A stretch of DNA of 64,000 nt from assembly GCA_040004035.1 (NCBI GenBank), contig JAMPLN010000025.1; one strand, written 5' to 3'. A program made the position numbers and the translations under genes. This document shows, piece by piece, positions 25,616-34,371 of this stretch. The notes under the pieces are model-generated. The model ran no database searches. It was not told the origin of the DNA and worked only from the letters and a program-made list of their open reading frames with translations. The stretch comes from Microcoleus vaginatus_C. GTDB taxonomy: Bacteria; Cyanobacteriota; Cyanobacteriia; Cyanobacteriales; Microcoleaceae. Each line of letters opens with the position of its first letter. Within the stretch, counting starts at the first letter, position 1.

Positions 25616-27730
25616 TTAGCCGATCGCGTCGCGCAGAGCATTTTTAGTCATAGCTGCGATCGACTGTTCGGTAGCTTTCGGCAAGTGATAGTATTTCCCT
25701 CCAGAAGTCTTGGCCAATTCCTTCGCAAAGCCAGTCGAAATAAACTTGCTCTCGGTATCAATCACCAGCAACTGCATTCCCAACCCGCGAATTTTGGCAG
25801 CAATTTCTAACAATTCCTTTTTAATATCAGGCTTTTCTCCATCTACAATCGGTTCGCCCAAAGAACGAGCCAAAGGAATATTACCGCGTCCGTCGGTAAT
25901 GGCGACAATCGCAACTTGACCGATATCTCCAGACTGCCGCGCGTTGACTCCCACCCGCACGGCTTGAGTCAAACCGTGGGCCAGAGGGGAACCGCCGCCG
26001 CAGGGCAAACGTTCCAAACGCTTGCGGGCTAAGGCTATCGAGCGAGTCGGCGGTAGCAGCACTTCTGCTTGTTCTCCGCGAAAGGGAATCAGAGCAACTT
26101 GGTCGCGGCTTTGATAAGCTTCTGTGAGTAGCTGCATGACTGCACCTTTGGCCGACTGCATGCGGTTGAGCGCCATCGAACCGGAGGCATCGACGACAAA
26201 TACGACTAAAGCTCCAGCTTTTCTGGCCAAGCGCTTCGCCCGAATGTCTCCCTGTTCCACAAATACACGGCGCTCAACCCCCTCTTGCCCCCCCTTGCTA
26301 AGGGGGGGTTGGGGGGCGTTAGAATTCCTGTCGCGGCGGGCTTTTTGGTAGGGTGCGGCGGCTCTGAGGGTGGCGTCAACGGCGATGCGGCGGACGGGGC
26401 CTTTGGGTAAGACTGGCTTGACGTAACGGCCTCTGTCTTCAGAGAAAATGGTGCTGCGACTGCCCGATTTGCCTTGGCGGTTGGCGGCTTGGGCGAAGAA
26501 AAGCACGCTGGGGTCGAGAATTACGCCTTCGGGGTCGAAGAGAAATTCTTCGGGAATGGTATCTTTTTCGGGTTCTTCTTCTGGTTCCGGGTTGTCTTCA
26601 TCCTCTTGGTCTTCTTCGTCTTCTTGCTCGTTTTCTGGTTCGTCTTGTTCTTGTTCTGACTGCTTTTGGGGAGGCGGTGGGGGGGGAGGAGGAGGAGAGT
26701 TTTCGTCTGGGGGAGTTTGGATGATGGTGGCGCGGGGTACGATGACTAACTCTACGGCGCGGCGCAGGTCTTCGGCGTTAACTTCTGTGCGTCCTTCGAT
26801 GGCGGCGGCGGCTTTGGCGACGCGGACTGCGAATATTTCGGCGCGGTGTCCTTGAACGCCACCCCGGATGGCTTCTTCTACTAGGTAGGCAATTTGTTCG
26901 CGTTTAATGCTGACATCTTTGAGCCATTCTCTGGCTAGGATGATTTGGGTTTTGAGGTTGTCGGTGTCTTCGGCGTATTGATTGAGAAAGTCTTGGGGGG
27001 AGGTGGAGTAGGATAAAGCTTGTTCTACTGCATAGACTCTTTCTTCTATTTCGAGTGCTGCGTCGGCTGAAAGTACGATCGCGATGCGATCGAGCAAATG
27101 TTCTCTGAGCGGCCCTTCTTCGGGGTTGTAGGTGGCGATAAATAGAGGTTTGCAGGGGTGTTGAAAGCTAATGCCTTCGCGCTCTATTTGGTTGCGCCCT
27201 TCGGTTAATACTGTTAGCAATTGGTTGGAAATATTGTCATCGAGGAGGTTAATTTCGTCTACATAAAGTACGCCTCGATTTGCTTGGGCCAAGAGTCCTG
27301 GTTGAAATACGGTTTCGCCGAATTTTACTGATTGTTCGACATCGACTGAACCTAAGAGTCTGTCTTCGGTGACACCCAAAGGAATTTGAATGAATGGTGC
27401 GGGAATTATTTCAGTAGTTAAGGAATTAGTATCGGTGGTGTGGGCATCTTGCCCGCCCTTTTCTGGTAACAAGCCTGATGCCTGTTCGGCAATAATTTCA
27501 TTAGGTTCGGCGTTGCAAAAAGAATCTTTAACAATTTCAATGGGTGGCAGTAAGGAGTGCAAGGCGCGGGCCATTACTGATTTTGCTGTACCGCGGCGGC
27601 CTGCGATCGCAACTCCTCCCAATCCGGGATCGACTGCTGCTAACAGCAGGGCTAATTTGATTGCTTCTTGCCCGACTACGGCGGTGAGGGGAAAGGCTGT
27701 GGTGGAAGGGCTAAGGTTGGCGGCAGGCAT
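25616..27730 (-). CDS. chlD: Magnesium chelatase subunit ChlD
   Basis: 704 residues; ATPase-like subunit that with ChlI and ChlH inserts Mg2+ into protoporphyrin IX, the first committed step of chlorophyll synthesis. Domains: AAA+ (about 1-340, AGRRGTAKSVMARAL, LYVDEINLLDD), a proline run (about 347-356), an acidic linker (QEDEEDQEDEDNPEPEEEPE), and a C-terminal integrin-I/VWA domain with MIDAS VVDASGSMAL and CGGGSPLAHGL. Two segments look repeat-derived: PQPPLSKGGQEG (DNA about 26274-26321) and PEKGGQDAHTTDTN (about 27425-27470). Both are in frame, in linker or loop regions. Confidence 0.95.
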   Translation of the reverse strand: MPAANLSPSTTAFPLTAVVGQEAIKLALLLAAVDPGLGGVAIAGRRGTAKSVMARALHSLLPPIEIVKDSFCNAEPNEIIAEQASGLLPEKGGQDAHTTDTNSLTTEIIPAPFIQIPLGVTEDRLLGSVDVEQSVKFGETVFQPGLLAQANRGVLYVDEINLLDDNISNQLLTVLTEGRNQIEREGISFQHPCKPLFIATYNPEEGPLREHLLDRIAIVLSADAALEIEERVYAVEQALSYSTSPQDFLNQYAEDTDNLKTQIILAREWLKDVSIKREQIAYLVEEAIRGGVQGHRAEIFAVRVAKAAAAIEGRTEVNAEDLRRAVELVIVPRATIIQTPPDENSPPPPPPPPPQKQSEQEQDEPENEQEDEEDQEDEDNPEPEEEPEKDTIPEEFLFDPEGVILDPSVLFFAQAANRQGKSGSRSTIFSEDRGRYVKPVLPKGPVRRIAVDATLRAAAPYQKARRDRNSNAPQPPLSKGGQEGVERRVFVEQGDIRAKRLARKAGALVVFVVDASGSMALNRMQSAKGAVMQLLTEAYQSRDQVALIPFRGEQAEVLLPPTRSIALARKRLERLPCGGGSPLAHGLTQAVRVGVNARQSGDIGQVAIVAITDGRGNIPLARSLGEPIVDGEKPDIKKELLEIAAKIRGLGMQLLVIDTESKFISTGFAKELAKTSGGKYYHLPKATEQSIAAMTKNALRDAIG

Positions 27731-27764
27731 AGGATTTTCGGATGTAAAAATTTGAACTTAATGT

Positions 27765-28973
27765 TTAGCTTACTTCTTGGAGGACTTTAACTTCTTGCGG
27801 CAGAATTACGGTAAAAGTTGAGCCGACTCCTATTTGTGATACTAACTCGATTTTGCCTTGCAGCAGCGAGACGAGCCGCGATACTATTGCTAGTCCCAGG
27901 CCCGTGCTTTCTGCAGGAAAGAGCTGTTTGCCGACTTCTCCTGCTTGAAAGAAGGGGTCAAAGATGCGGTTTGTATCTTCGGGGGCGATGCCAATGCCGG
28001 TATCTGTAATTGCGATCGCCCAATGTGCTTCTCCAGCACAGCGGCAACTTAATTCGATGCTACCAGATTCTGTATAGCGAATGGCATTGCTCAGCAGGTT
28101 GATCAGAATTTGTTGCAGCCGCCCAGAGTCGGAGATTACTTGTGTTGGGCCGCAGTCGCTGGTAACAGCGAGCTTTAGTCCTTTAGCATCAGCAATTGGC
28201 TGCATCATTTCTACTACGGTGTTAATTACCGATCGTACATTAGTTCGCTGCAGGTTAAGTTTAATTTTTCCGGCATCGGCGCGAGAAAGTTCTAGCGTGT
28301 CATTAATCATGCGGAGCAACTGTCTGCCGTTACGCAATACTCGCTCGATGTGTTCGATGCCGGGGAGGGTATCTTTGACTTCAGAGTGCCATTTTTCTTT
28401 TCGCAGGAATAGTTCGGAATAACCAATAATTGAGTTAAGAGGAGTTTTGAGTTCGTGAGCCAAATGGTAGACGTTTTCTTGATTGACGCTGACAAGGCGA
28501 GAGAGTTCTTGATTGGTGAGTTGTAACTGAGTTTGGATTTGTTGAAGTTCCCGCAGCCTCTGAGCGACGTAGCTGTTGAAACACTGGGCAATTGCTTCGT
28601 CTACTACGGCATCTATCAGCCTAAAAGCTCTGAATACGTCGGCGGTGGTTCCTGCTAGCAATTCTGATTCTAACTGCGAGAATATTACTTGACGCAATAA
28701 GTGGTATTCCCGCGCTACTTCTGCAGGATCGTAGCCTTGTTCGGCTCTGAGAAATCCGTGATCTAAACTGGCTTCAATTATTAGTTTTATTTCGCTGTTT
28801 TGATATTGGGAAAGCACTGTAGCCATCGCCTCCAGCAGATGAGGTATGTGATTTTCGATTGCTGAGTGCGGTAAGGCGTCAGCGGTTTCAATTTTCCGAT
28901 CCTGACGAACTGCTTCAATCCAGTTCTTGACGATAATATCGGTTTTGTCGGCGAGCACTTGGCTGTAGTCCAT
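27765..28973 (-). CDS. RsbRD-N sensor histidine kinase (copy A)
   Basis: 403 residues from ATG 28973 (MDYSQVLADKTDIIVKNWIE), chosen because the two paralogues start at the equivalent residue; an upstream ATG at 29048 would add 25. The N-terminal about 140 residues are an RsbRD-type sensor domain. Then HisKA with phospho-acceptor His in HLAHELKTPLNSIIGYSE and HATPase_c with N box NLLSNAIRYTE, G1 DTGIGIAPED and G2 STGLGLAIVSRLV. No membrane segment, so a soluble sensor. The most divergent of three paralogues within 6 kb; no response regulator gene is adjacent. Confidence 0.88.
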   Translation of the reverse strand: MDYSQVLADKTDIIVKNWIEAVRQDRKIETADALPHSAIENHIPHLLEAMATVLSQYQNSEIKLIIEASLDHGFLRAEQGYDPAEVAREYHLLRQVIFSQLESELLAGTTADVFRAFRLIDAVVDEAIAQCFNSYVAQRLRELQQIQTQLQLTNQELSRLVSVNQENVYHLAHELKTPLNSIIGYSELFLRKEKWHSEVKDTLPGIEHIERVLRNGRQLLRMINDTLELSRADAGKIKLNLQRTNVRSVINTVVEMMQPIADAKGLKLAVTSDCGPTQVISDSGRLQQILINLLSNAIRYTESGSIELSCRCAGEAHWAIAITDTGIGIAPEDTNRIFDPFFQAGEVGKQLFPAESTGLGLAIVSRLVSLLQGKIELVSQIGVGSTFTVILPQEVKVLQEVS

Positions 28974-29255
28974 GATGTCTGCGTGGGGGTTGAGTTTGGC
29001 AGAGATTGCCCATGCTTCATTGTAGTTGAGCGATCGCCAGATCGCCATATCAAACTTTGGGCGATCGCGACCCTGCCGAAAGAAGTAGTTTTGAGGTGAT
29101 TTCTTCCCTGTGCCGGAGAGCTCTTGAGGAGTCGTTCCCAGCTTGTTGGTGCCAAAATCAGCACTTAAATTTATTGACAGAAGAGCCAGAAAGTAGTATA
29201 GTCACTCGAACCGAGACTTTTTAATTTTTAAGTTCTATTATTTTCAGGGGACTAA

Positions 29256-30593
29256 ATGGAAAACGTGCAAGCTGTGATTGCTGCAACAACATTTATATGT
29301 GTAGTTTTCTTAATAATTACAGAATGGATACACCTCACAGTTGCAGCATTTCTGGGAGCGGTGATTTTAGTTTTTACCCACGTGATGACGTTAAACAACG
29401 CGATCGAATATATCGGTCGGAGTCACGCCACGCTGGGCTTATTTTTCGGAGTCATGGTAATGGTGAGAGCCTTTGAGCCTACCAAAGTATTTGAATATTT
29501 GGCAACTCAAATAGTTATTTTGGCTAAAGGTAAAGGCAAAAATCTCTTGCTGGGTATTGTCGCGATTACTACCCCAATTTGTGCTGTTTTGCCCAATGCC
29601 ACGACAGTCATGCTGCTAGCACCATTAATTCCGCCAATGGCAGAAGAAGTCGGTGTAGATTTTGTGCCGTTACTGATTTTAATGGTATTTGTAGCTAACA
29701 GTTCGGGACTGCTGACAATCGTGGGCGATCCCGCGACATTCATTGTCGGCGATGCTATTAACATGAGCTTTGCAGATTACCTGGTAAAGTTAAGTTTGGG
29801 CGGGGCAATTGCCGTAGGAGTGATAGTAGTTATGTTGCCTTGGCTGTTCCGAGACATTTGGAACAAAAAATTAGACGATTTGGAACATTTGCCGCACCCA
29901 AAAATCAATCACCCACGAGTTTTAGCAGTGGGCGGCTTAATTATAGCTTTTGTGCTGACATTTTTTGTAATAGGAGAGTCTCTGCCCGTCCCTATTTCAC
30001 CGGCAGCGGTTGCTTTGTTGGGGGCTGCTTTGGCAATGCTTTTAGCTCACCATTCCCAAATTGATTCTGTTAATAATATTTTGCGGGATTTAGATTGGAG
30101 TACACTGCTATTTTTTATGTCTATCTTTGTGCTGATTGGCGGTTTGGAAAAAACTGGAGTTATCGCCAATATATCTGGAATATTAGCAGTGATTTTAGGT
30201 AAGAATATTTTTCTGGGTTCTTTAGTTTTGTTATTTTTTGTGGGTTTGATGTCGAGCGTGGTGCCAAATATTCCGTTGGTAGTGGCTATGGTGCCACTGC
30301 TAAAACAGTATGTTGTCAATATCGGGCTCGCACCGCCAGAGGTGCTGGCTCCCGATTTTGCAGGGCAGTTTCCACCTGCTGTGCTGCCACTGTTTTATGC
30401 GATGATGTACGGAGCAACTTTAGGCGGAAATGGCACTTTGGTAGGAGCTTCTTCTAATATAGTGGCCGCGGGAATTTCTGAACTGCACGGGCGCCGGATT
30501 TCTTTTCAAACTTTTCTGCGTTACGGACTTCCTGTGATGGCGTTGCAATTGGTGGCTGCGGCTGTTTATGTAACTATTCGGTTTCTGATTTGA
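29256..30593 (+). CDS. ArsB/NhaD-type ion transporter (IT superfamily)
   Basis: 445 residues with about 11 hydrophobic segments. Signature-like parts: ITTPICAVLPNATTVMLLAP, NSSGLLTIVGDPATFIVGD and YGATLGGNGTLVGASSNIV, the two pseudo-symmetric motifs of the ArsB/NhaD/P-protein group. Candidates are Na+/H+ antiport or anion export; the sequence does not decide. ATG with CAGGGGA upstream. Divergent from kinase copy A (283-nt gap). Its last about 110 bases are present again at 32509-32619 through a tandem duplication. Confidence 0.82.
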   Translation: MENVQAVIAATTFICVVFLIITEWIHLTVAAFLGAVILVFTHVMTLNNAIEYIGRSHATLGLFFGVMVMVRAFEPTKVFEYLATQIVILAKGKGKNLLLGIVAITTPICAVLPNATTVMLLAPLIPPMAEEVGVDFVPLLILMVFVANSSGLLTIVGDPATFIVGDAINMSFADYLVKLSLGGAIAVGVIVVMLPWLFRDIWNKKLDDLEHLPHPKINHPRVLAVGGLIIAFVLTFFVIGESLPVPISPAAVALLGAALAMLLAHHSQIDSVNNILRDLDWSTLLFFMSIFVLIGGLEKTGVIANISGILAVILGKNIFLGSLVLLFFVGLMSSVVPNIPLVVAMVPLLKQYVVNIGLAPPEVLAPDFAGQFPPAVLPLFYAMMYGATLGGNGTLVGASSNIVAAGISELHGRRISFQTFLRYGLPVMALQLVAAAVYVTIRFLI

Positions 30594-30730
30594 AGGAAGA
30601 AGTCAGAGGGAATTTCGGCAACGAGCACTGTACAAGATGTAACGGATTTCAGGAAGAAGTCAGAGGGAAGAAGTCAGAGGGAAGAGGGAAGAAAAATTGG
30701 TTGGTAATACTAAAGCATCTAAAATCCCTC
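30594..30730. repeat. GAAGAAGTCAGAGG repeats after the transporter
   Basis: Several GGAAGAAGTCAGAG units and one TTTCGGCAACGAGC...TGTAACGGAT unit, related to the repeat found inside cbiA and at 44.2 kb. No gene. Confidence 0.75.
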
Positions 30731-31915
30731 CTATTCTAAGGGAAAAATTACAGTGAAGGAGGAGCCAACTCCTACTTCAGAAACTAATTCGATTTTACCT
30801 TGCAAGAGGTTGACTAATCGATCGACAATTGCTAGCCCTAAGCCGGTACTGTCAGGAATGCCAGAGCTCAGGGAGTTGTCGGCTCGAAAATAGGGTTGAA
30901 AAATCCGCTCGCAGTCTTCGGGAGCAATGCCAATTCCTGTATCTGAGACAGTTACTGTCCAATATTTATCTGCCAAAAGTTCGCTTTTTATTGTAACAGT
31001 ACCGGCTGTGGTGTAGCGAATGGCGTTGCTGGTTAAGTTTGTGATAATTTGCTGCAGGCGCAAGCAATCTGTCACCACTTGATCGTCTGAGAGATGGCAC
31101 TCAACAGCTATCTCTAAACCTTTGGCTTTCGCTAAAGGCTCGATTATTTCAACAACAGTGGCGAGTACATCTGCCAGTCTGATTGGCGCTAGCTGTAACT
31201 TTATTTGTCCGGCTTCGTACCGCGAAATTTCCAGAGTATCGTTGATCAATCTCAGCAACAGTCTGCCGCTGTTGAGGACTCTATCAATATGTCCTATATT
31301 GGGAACAGAACCTTTAATTTCGGAATAGTTTTGTTGCTGACGCAAAAACAAATCTGAGTAGCCGATAATAGATGTGAGGGGAGTTTTTAATTCGTGTGCT
31401 AAGTGAGATAAGTTCTCTTGATTGGCGCGAACTAAGCGAGTCAGTTCTTGATTTGTAAGTTGCAATTGGTTTTGCAAATCCTTTAGTTCTTGGAATCTTT
31501 CCTGGGTAAAGGTTTGGAAACATTTAGCAATTACTTCGTCGAGCGCCGTGTCAATTAAGCGGTAAGCTCTGCTGACTTCTGTGCCAGAGGCTTTGAACAA
31601 TTCTGGCTCTAAAGCCTCGAAAATTACCCAGCGCAGCAAGCGGTATTCCCGCGCAATTTCTTCGGCGTCGTAGCCTTGTTTTGCCCTGAGAGTTCCGTGT
31701 TCTAAACTTTTTTCTACGAGTGTGCGAATGTCGCTCTCTTGGGATTGGGAAAGCATCGTTACGATCGCTTGCAGTACCATGGGAACGCTGTCGCGCACGC
31801 CGTTGTAGGTGAGTTCCTTAGCGGTTTCGAGTTGGTCGTCGGAGCGTACAGCTTCGATCCAGTTTTGTATAATTATGTCGATTCGATCTTGCAGCGCGAG
31901 GCTAAAGTCTCTCAT
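30731..31915 (-). CDS. RsbRD-N sensor histidine kinase (copy B)
   Basis: 394 residues: RsbRD_N sensor domain (LALQDRIDIIIQNWIEAV through YRLIDTALDEVIAKCF), coiled linker, HisKA (HLAHELKTPLTSIIGYSD) and HATPase_c (NLTSNAIRYT, DTGIGIAPEDC, STGLGLAIVDRLV). Paralogue of copy C at 32694 through a 2-kb tandem duplication, but now clearly diverged (roughly 70 percent identical by eye). It diverges from the first riboswitch copy. Confidence 0.9.
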   Translation of the reverse strand: MRDFSLALQDRIDIIIQNWIEAVRSDDQLETAKELTYNGVRDSVPMVLQAIVTMLSQSQESDIRTLVEKSLEHGTLRAKQGYDAEEIAREYRLLRWVIFEALEPELFKASGTEVSRAYRLIDTALDEVIAKCFQTFTQERFQELKDLQNQLQLTNQELTRLVRANQENLSHLAHELKTPLTSIIGYSDLFLRQQQNYSEIKGSVPNIGHIDRVLNSGRLLLRLINDTLEISRYEAGQIKLQLAPIRLADVLATVVEIIEPLAKAKGLEIAVECHLSDDQVVTDCLRLQQIITNLTSNAIRYTTAGTVTIKSELLADKYWTVTVSDTGIGIAPEDCERIFQPYFRADNSLSSGIPDSTGLGLAIVDRLVNLLQGKIELVSEVGVGSSFTVIFPLE

Positions 31916-32107
31916 GGCTCAAGTAGAGAAATAAGTGGGCGATCGCATTTTATCTCTCTAAGCTAGTTTAATAATTAACTTTTTGAATTGTTTGTCAACT
32001 TTTGGGCTTCGCCGATCGCCAATAGCTACTTCTAAAGACCTATTGACAAAATTAAATGCTGGTGCTACCTTAGGTTAAATTGGCTTAAAAAGTCAAGCCT
32101 AATCCAG

Positions 32108-32298
32108 CACTGCGCGATCAAACCAAGCGTGTGGCTGGAGCGGAGGAACCAATTTTCGGGGCGAATCTCTACAGAATTAAAAATCAAAGTTAAAAATTGC
32201 CAAATTTGAGTGTAATTTTTGATTTTGAAATCTAAGGAGAAGGACATCTCTCAGTCCTAGCCCGTCAGCTAACTTCGCAGGCATTGAGAAGAGACTGA
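32108..32298 (+). promoter_or_regulatory. ydaO-yuaA (c-di-AMP) riboswitch, copy 1
   Basis: Conserved blocks in the expected order: CGGAGGAACCAATTTTCGGG then GCGAATCTC near the 5' side, and CTAGCCCGTCAGCTAACTTCG with CAGGCATTG near the 3' side. These match my memory of the ydaO class, which senses cyclic di-AMP. Here it now precedes only a truncated permease fragment, so it may be an orphan. Confidence 0.75.
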
Positions 32299-32397
32299 AA
32301 AGCCAAATTTCTGAAAAAGATAGTTTGCCTTCGTCAGTGTCTCAGGTTGGTATTGTTCAAGATTCTTGTACCTACCCTGACTCTGAAGGAGATTGAA

Positions 32398-32565
32398 ATG
32401 TTCATACAGCTTAATTTATCTGCGATCGCACTTGCAGGAGTTGCAACGTGGAAGCGGGTCAAACCCGTTGTCATCCGAGATGCAGTTTTGTTGCAGGCGG
32501 CTGGTTTTGACTGCACGGGCGTCGGATTTCTTTTCAAACTTTTCTGCGTTACGGGCGGCCTGTGA
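32398..32565 (+). pseudogene. Truncated permease 5' fragment
   Basis: MFIQLNLSAIALAGVATWKR begins exactly as the intact permease gene (34372), with the same AAGGAG site, but after about 36 codons it runs into the duplicated transporter end in another frame and stops at 32565. A 55-residue peptide may be made from the riboswitch-controlled leader. Confidence 0.8.
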
Positions 32566-32619
32566 TGGTGCTGCAATTAATAAGTGCGGCTGTTTATGTA
32601 ACGATTCGGTTTCTGATTT
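32509..32619 (+). pseudogene. Duplicated 3' end of the ion-transporter gene
   Basis: Starting at ACTGCACGGGCG the sequence repeats the last about 110 bases of the transporter gene (30483-30593) with scattered substitutions. It encodes the end HGRRISFQTFLRYG-like but has no start. Confidence 0.85.
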
Positions 32620-32693
32620 GAAGAAGTCATTAGTCATTAGTTGGCAGTTGGCAGTTGGCAGTCATTAGTCAACAGTCAACAGTCAACATTAAT

Positions 32694-33887
32694 CTAAACT
32701 CCATCCAATTCTAAGGGAAAAATTACAGTGAATGAGGAGCCAACTCCTACTTCAGAAACTAATTCGATTTTACCTTGCAAGAGGTTGACTAATCGAGCGA
32801 CAATTGCTAGCCCTAAGCCGGTACTGTCCGGCATCCCAGAACTGAGGGAGCTGTCGGCTCGAAAATAGGGTTGAAAAATCCGATCGCAGTCTTCGGAAGC
32901 AATGCCAATTCCTGTATCGGTGATGCAGAGACTCCAACGTTTGTCTGACAATAATTCGGTTTTTATGGTAATAGTACCAGCTTGGGTGTAGCGAATGGCG
33001 TTGCTAACCAAGTTGGTGATAATTTGCTGCAAGCGCAAGTAATCTGTCCTAACTTGATCGAGAACCGGATCGCACTCAAGGGCGATCTCTAAATTTTTTG
33101 CTTTGGCCAAAGGCTCGATTATTTCGACAACAGTGCCGATCGCCGATCGCACATTTGTCACAGTTAGCTGCAATTGTATGCGTCCCGTGTCGTACCGCGA
33201 GATTTCGAGAGTATCGTTAATTAATCTAAGTAATAGTCTGCCGTTGTTGAGGACTTTATCAATATGTGCCAAATTGGGAGCCGAATCTTTAACTCTAGGA
33301 TTGTTTATTTGGCGCAAAAGCAATTGTGAGTAGCCAATAATAGAGGTGAGGGGGGTTTTCAATTCGTGAGCTAAGTGAGATATATTCTCTTGACTGGTGC
33401 GAAGTAAGCGAGTCAGCTCTTGATTTGTAAGTTGCAATTGGTTTTGCAACTCCTGTAGTTCTTGGAATCTTGCCTGGGTATAGGTTTGGAAACAGTCAGC
33501 AATTGCTTCGTCAAGGGCAGTGTCAATTAAGCGATAAGCTCGGTTCACTTCAGCCGCTGAGCCTTTTAGCAATTCTGGCTCTAAAGCGTCGAAAATTACC
33601 CTCCGCAGCAAGCGGTATTCCCGCGCAATTTCTGCGGCATCGTAGCCTTGTTGTGCCCTGACAGTCCCGTGGTCTAAACTTTCTTGTATGACTGTCCGAA
33701 AGTCGCTGTCTTCTGATTCGGACAGCATAGTTACGATCGCATGCAGTACGATGGGAAGGCTGTCGCGCACGGAATCGTAGGTGAGTTGCTTGGCGGTGTC
33801 GATTTCCTCGTCGCCCCGAACAGCTTCGATCCAGTTTTCTATAATTAGGTCAATTTGATCTTGTAACGCTTGGCTAAAATCTATCAT
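32694..33887 (-). CDS. RsbRD-N sensor histidine kinase (copy C)
   Basis: 397 residues from ATG 33887 (MIDFSQALQDQIDLIIENWI); a TTG six codons earlier is unlikely. Same architecture as copy B: RsbRD_N, HisKA (HLAHELKTPLTSIIGYSQ) and HATPase_c (NLVSNAIRYTQ, DTGIGIASEDC, STGLGLAIVARLV). The last about 25 residues (LLQGKIELVSEVGVGSSFTV) are identical with copy B, the sensor parts differ most. Diverges from the riboswitch and ABC operon, so it is a candidate sensor for that operon or a partner switching input. Confidence 0.9.
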   Translation of the reverse strand: MIDFSQALQDQIDLIIENWIEAVRGDEEIDTAKQLTYDSVRDSLPIVLHAIVTMLSESEDSDFRTVIQESLDHGTVRAQQGYDAAEIAREYRLLRRVIFDALEPELLKGSAAEVNRAYRLIDTALDEAIADCFQTYTQARFQELQELQNQLQLTNQELTRLLRTSQENISHLAHELKTPLTSIIGYSQLLLRQINNPRVKDSAPNLAHIDKVLNNGRLLLRLINDTLEISRYDTGRIQLQLTVTNVRSAIGTVVEIIEPLAKAKNLEIALECDPVLDQVRTDYLRLQQIITNLVSNAIRYTQAGTITIKTELLSDKRWSLCITDTGIGIASEDCDRIFQPYFRADSSLSSGMPDSTGLGLAIVARLVNLLQGKIELVSEVGVGSSFTVIFPLELDGV

Positions 33888-34080
33888 TGCTTTTATATAA
33901 ATCAAGTAAGTTATGGCATTTTATAATATCTCTAGGTTAGTTTAATAGTTAACTTTTTGAATTTTTTCTCAACTTTTGAGTTTTGCCGAGCGCCAATAGC
34001 TACTTCTAAAGACCTATTGACAAAATTAAATGCTGGTGCTACCTTATGTTAAATTGGCTTAAAAAGTCAAGCCTAATCCA

Positions 34081-34271
34081 GCACTGCGCGATCAAACCAA
34101 GCGTGTGGCTGGAGCGGAGGAACCAATTTTCGGGGCGAATCTCTACAGAAATAAAAAGCAAAGTTAAAAATTGCCAAATTTGAGTGTAATTTTTGATTTT
34201 GAAATCTAAGGAGAAGGACATCTCTCAGTCCTAGCCCGTCAGCTAACTTCGCAGGCATTGAGAAGAGACTG
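34081..34271 (+). promoter_or_regulatory. ydaO-yuaA (c-di-AMP) riboswitch, copy 2
   Basis: Same blocks as copy 1: GCACTGCGCGATCAAACCAA, GGAGGAACCAATTTTCGGGG, CGAATCTC, then GTCAGCTAACTTCGCAGGC and GAGAAGAGACTG. About 100 nt further the permease gene begins with AAGGAGATTGAAATG. In known cases ydaO riboswitches turn off osmolyte and potassium transport genes when c-di-AMP is high; here it would control an NrtA-type ABC importer. Confidence 0.8.
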
Positions 34272-34371
34272 AAAAGCCAACTTTCTGAAAAAGATAGTTT
34301 GGCTTCGTCAGTGTCTCAGGTTGGTATTGTTCAAGATTCTTGTACCTACCCTGACTCTGAAGGAGATTGAA

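Noticed and set aside
26448..26855. Ser/Gly-rich frame opposite chlD
   Set aside because: It is the reverse of the acidic and proline linker of ChlD.
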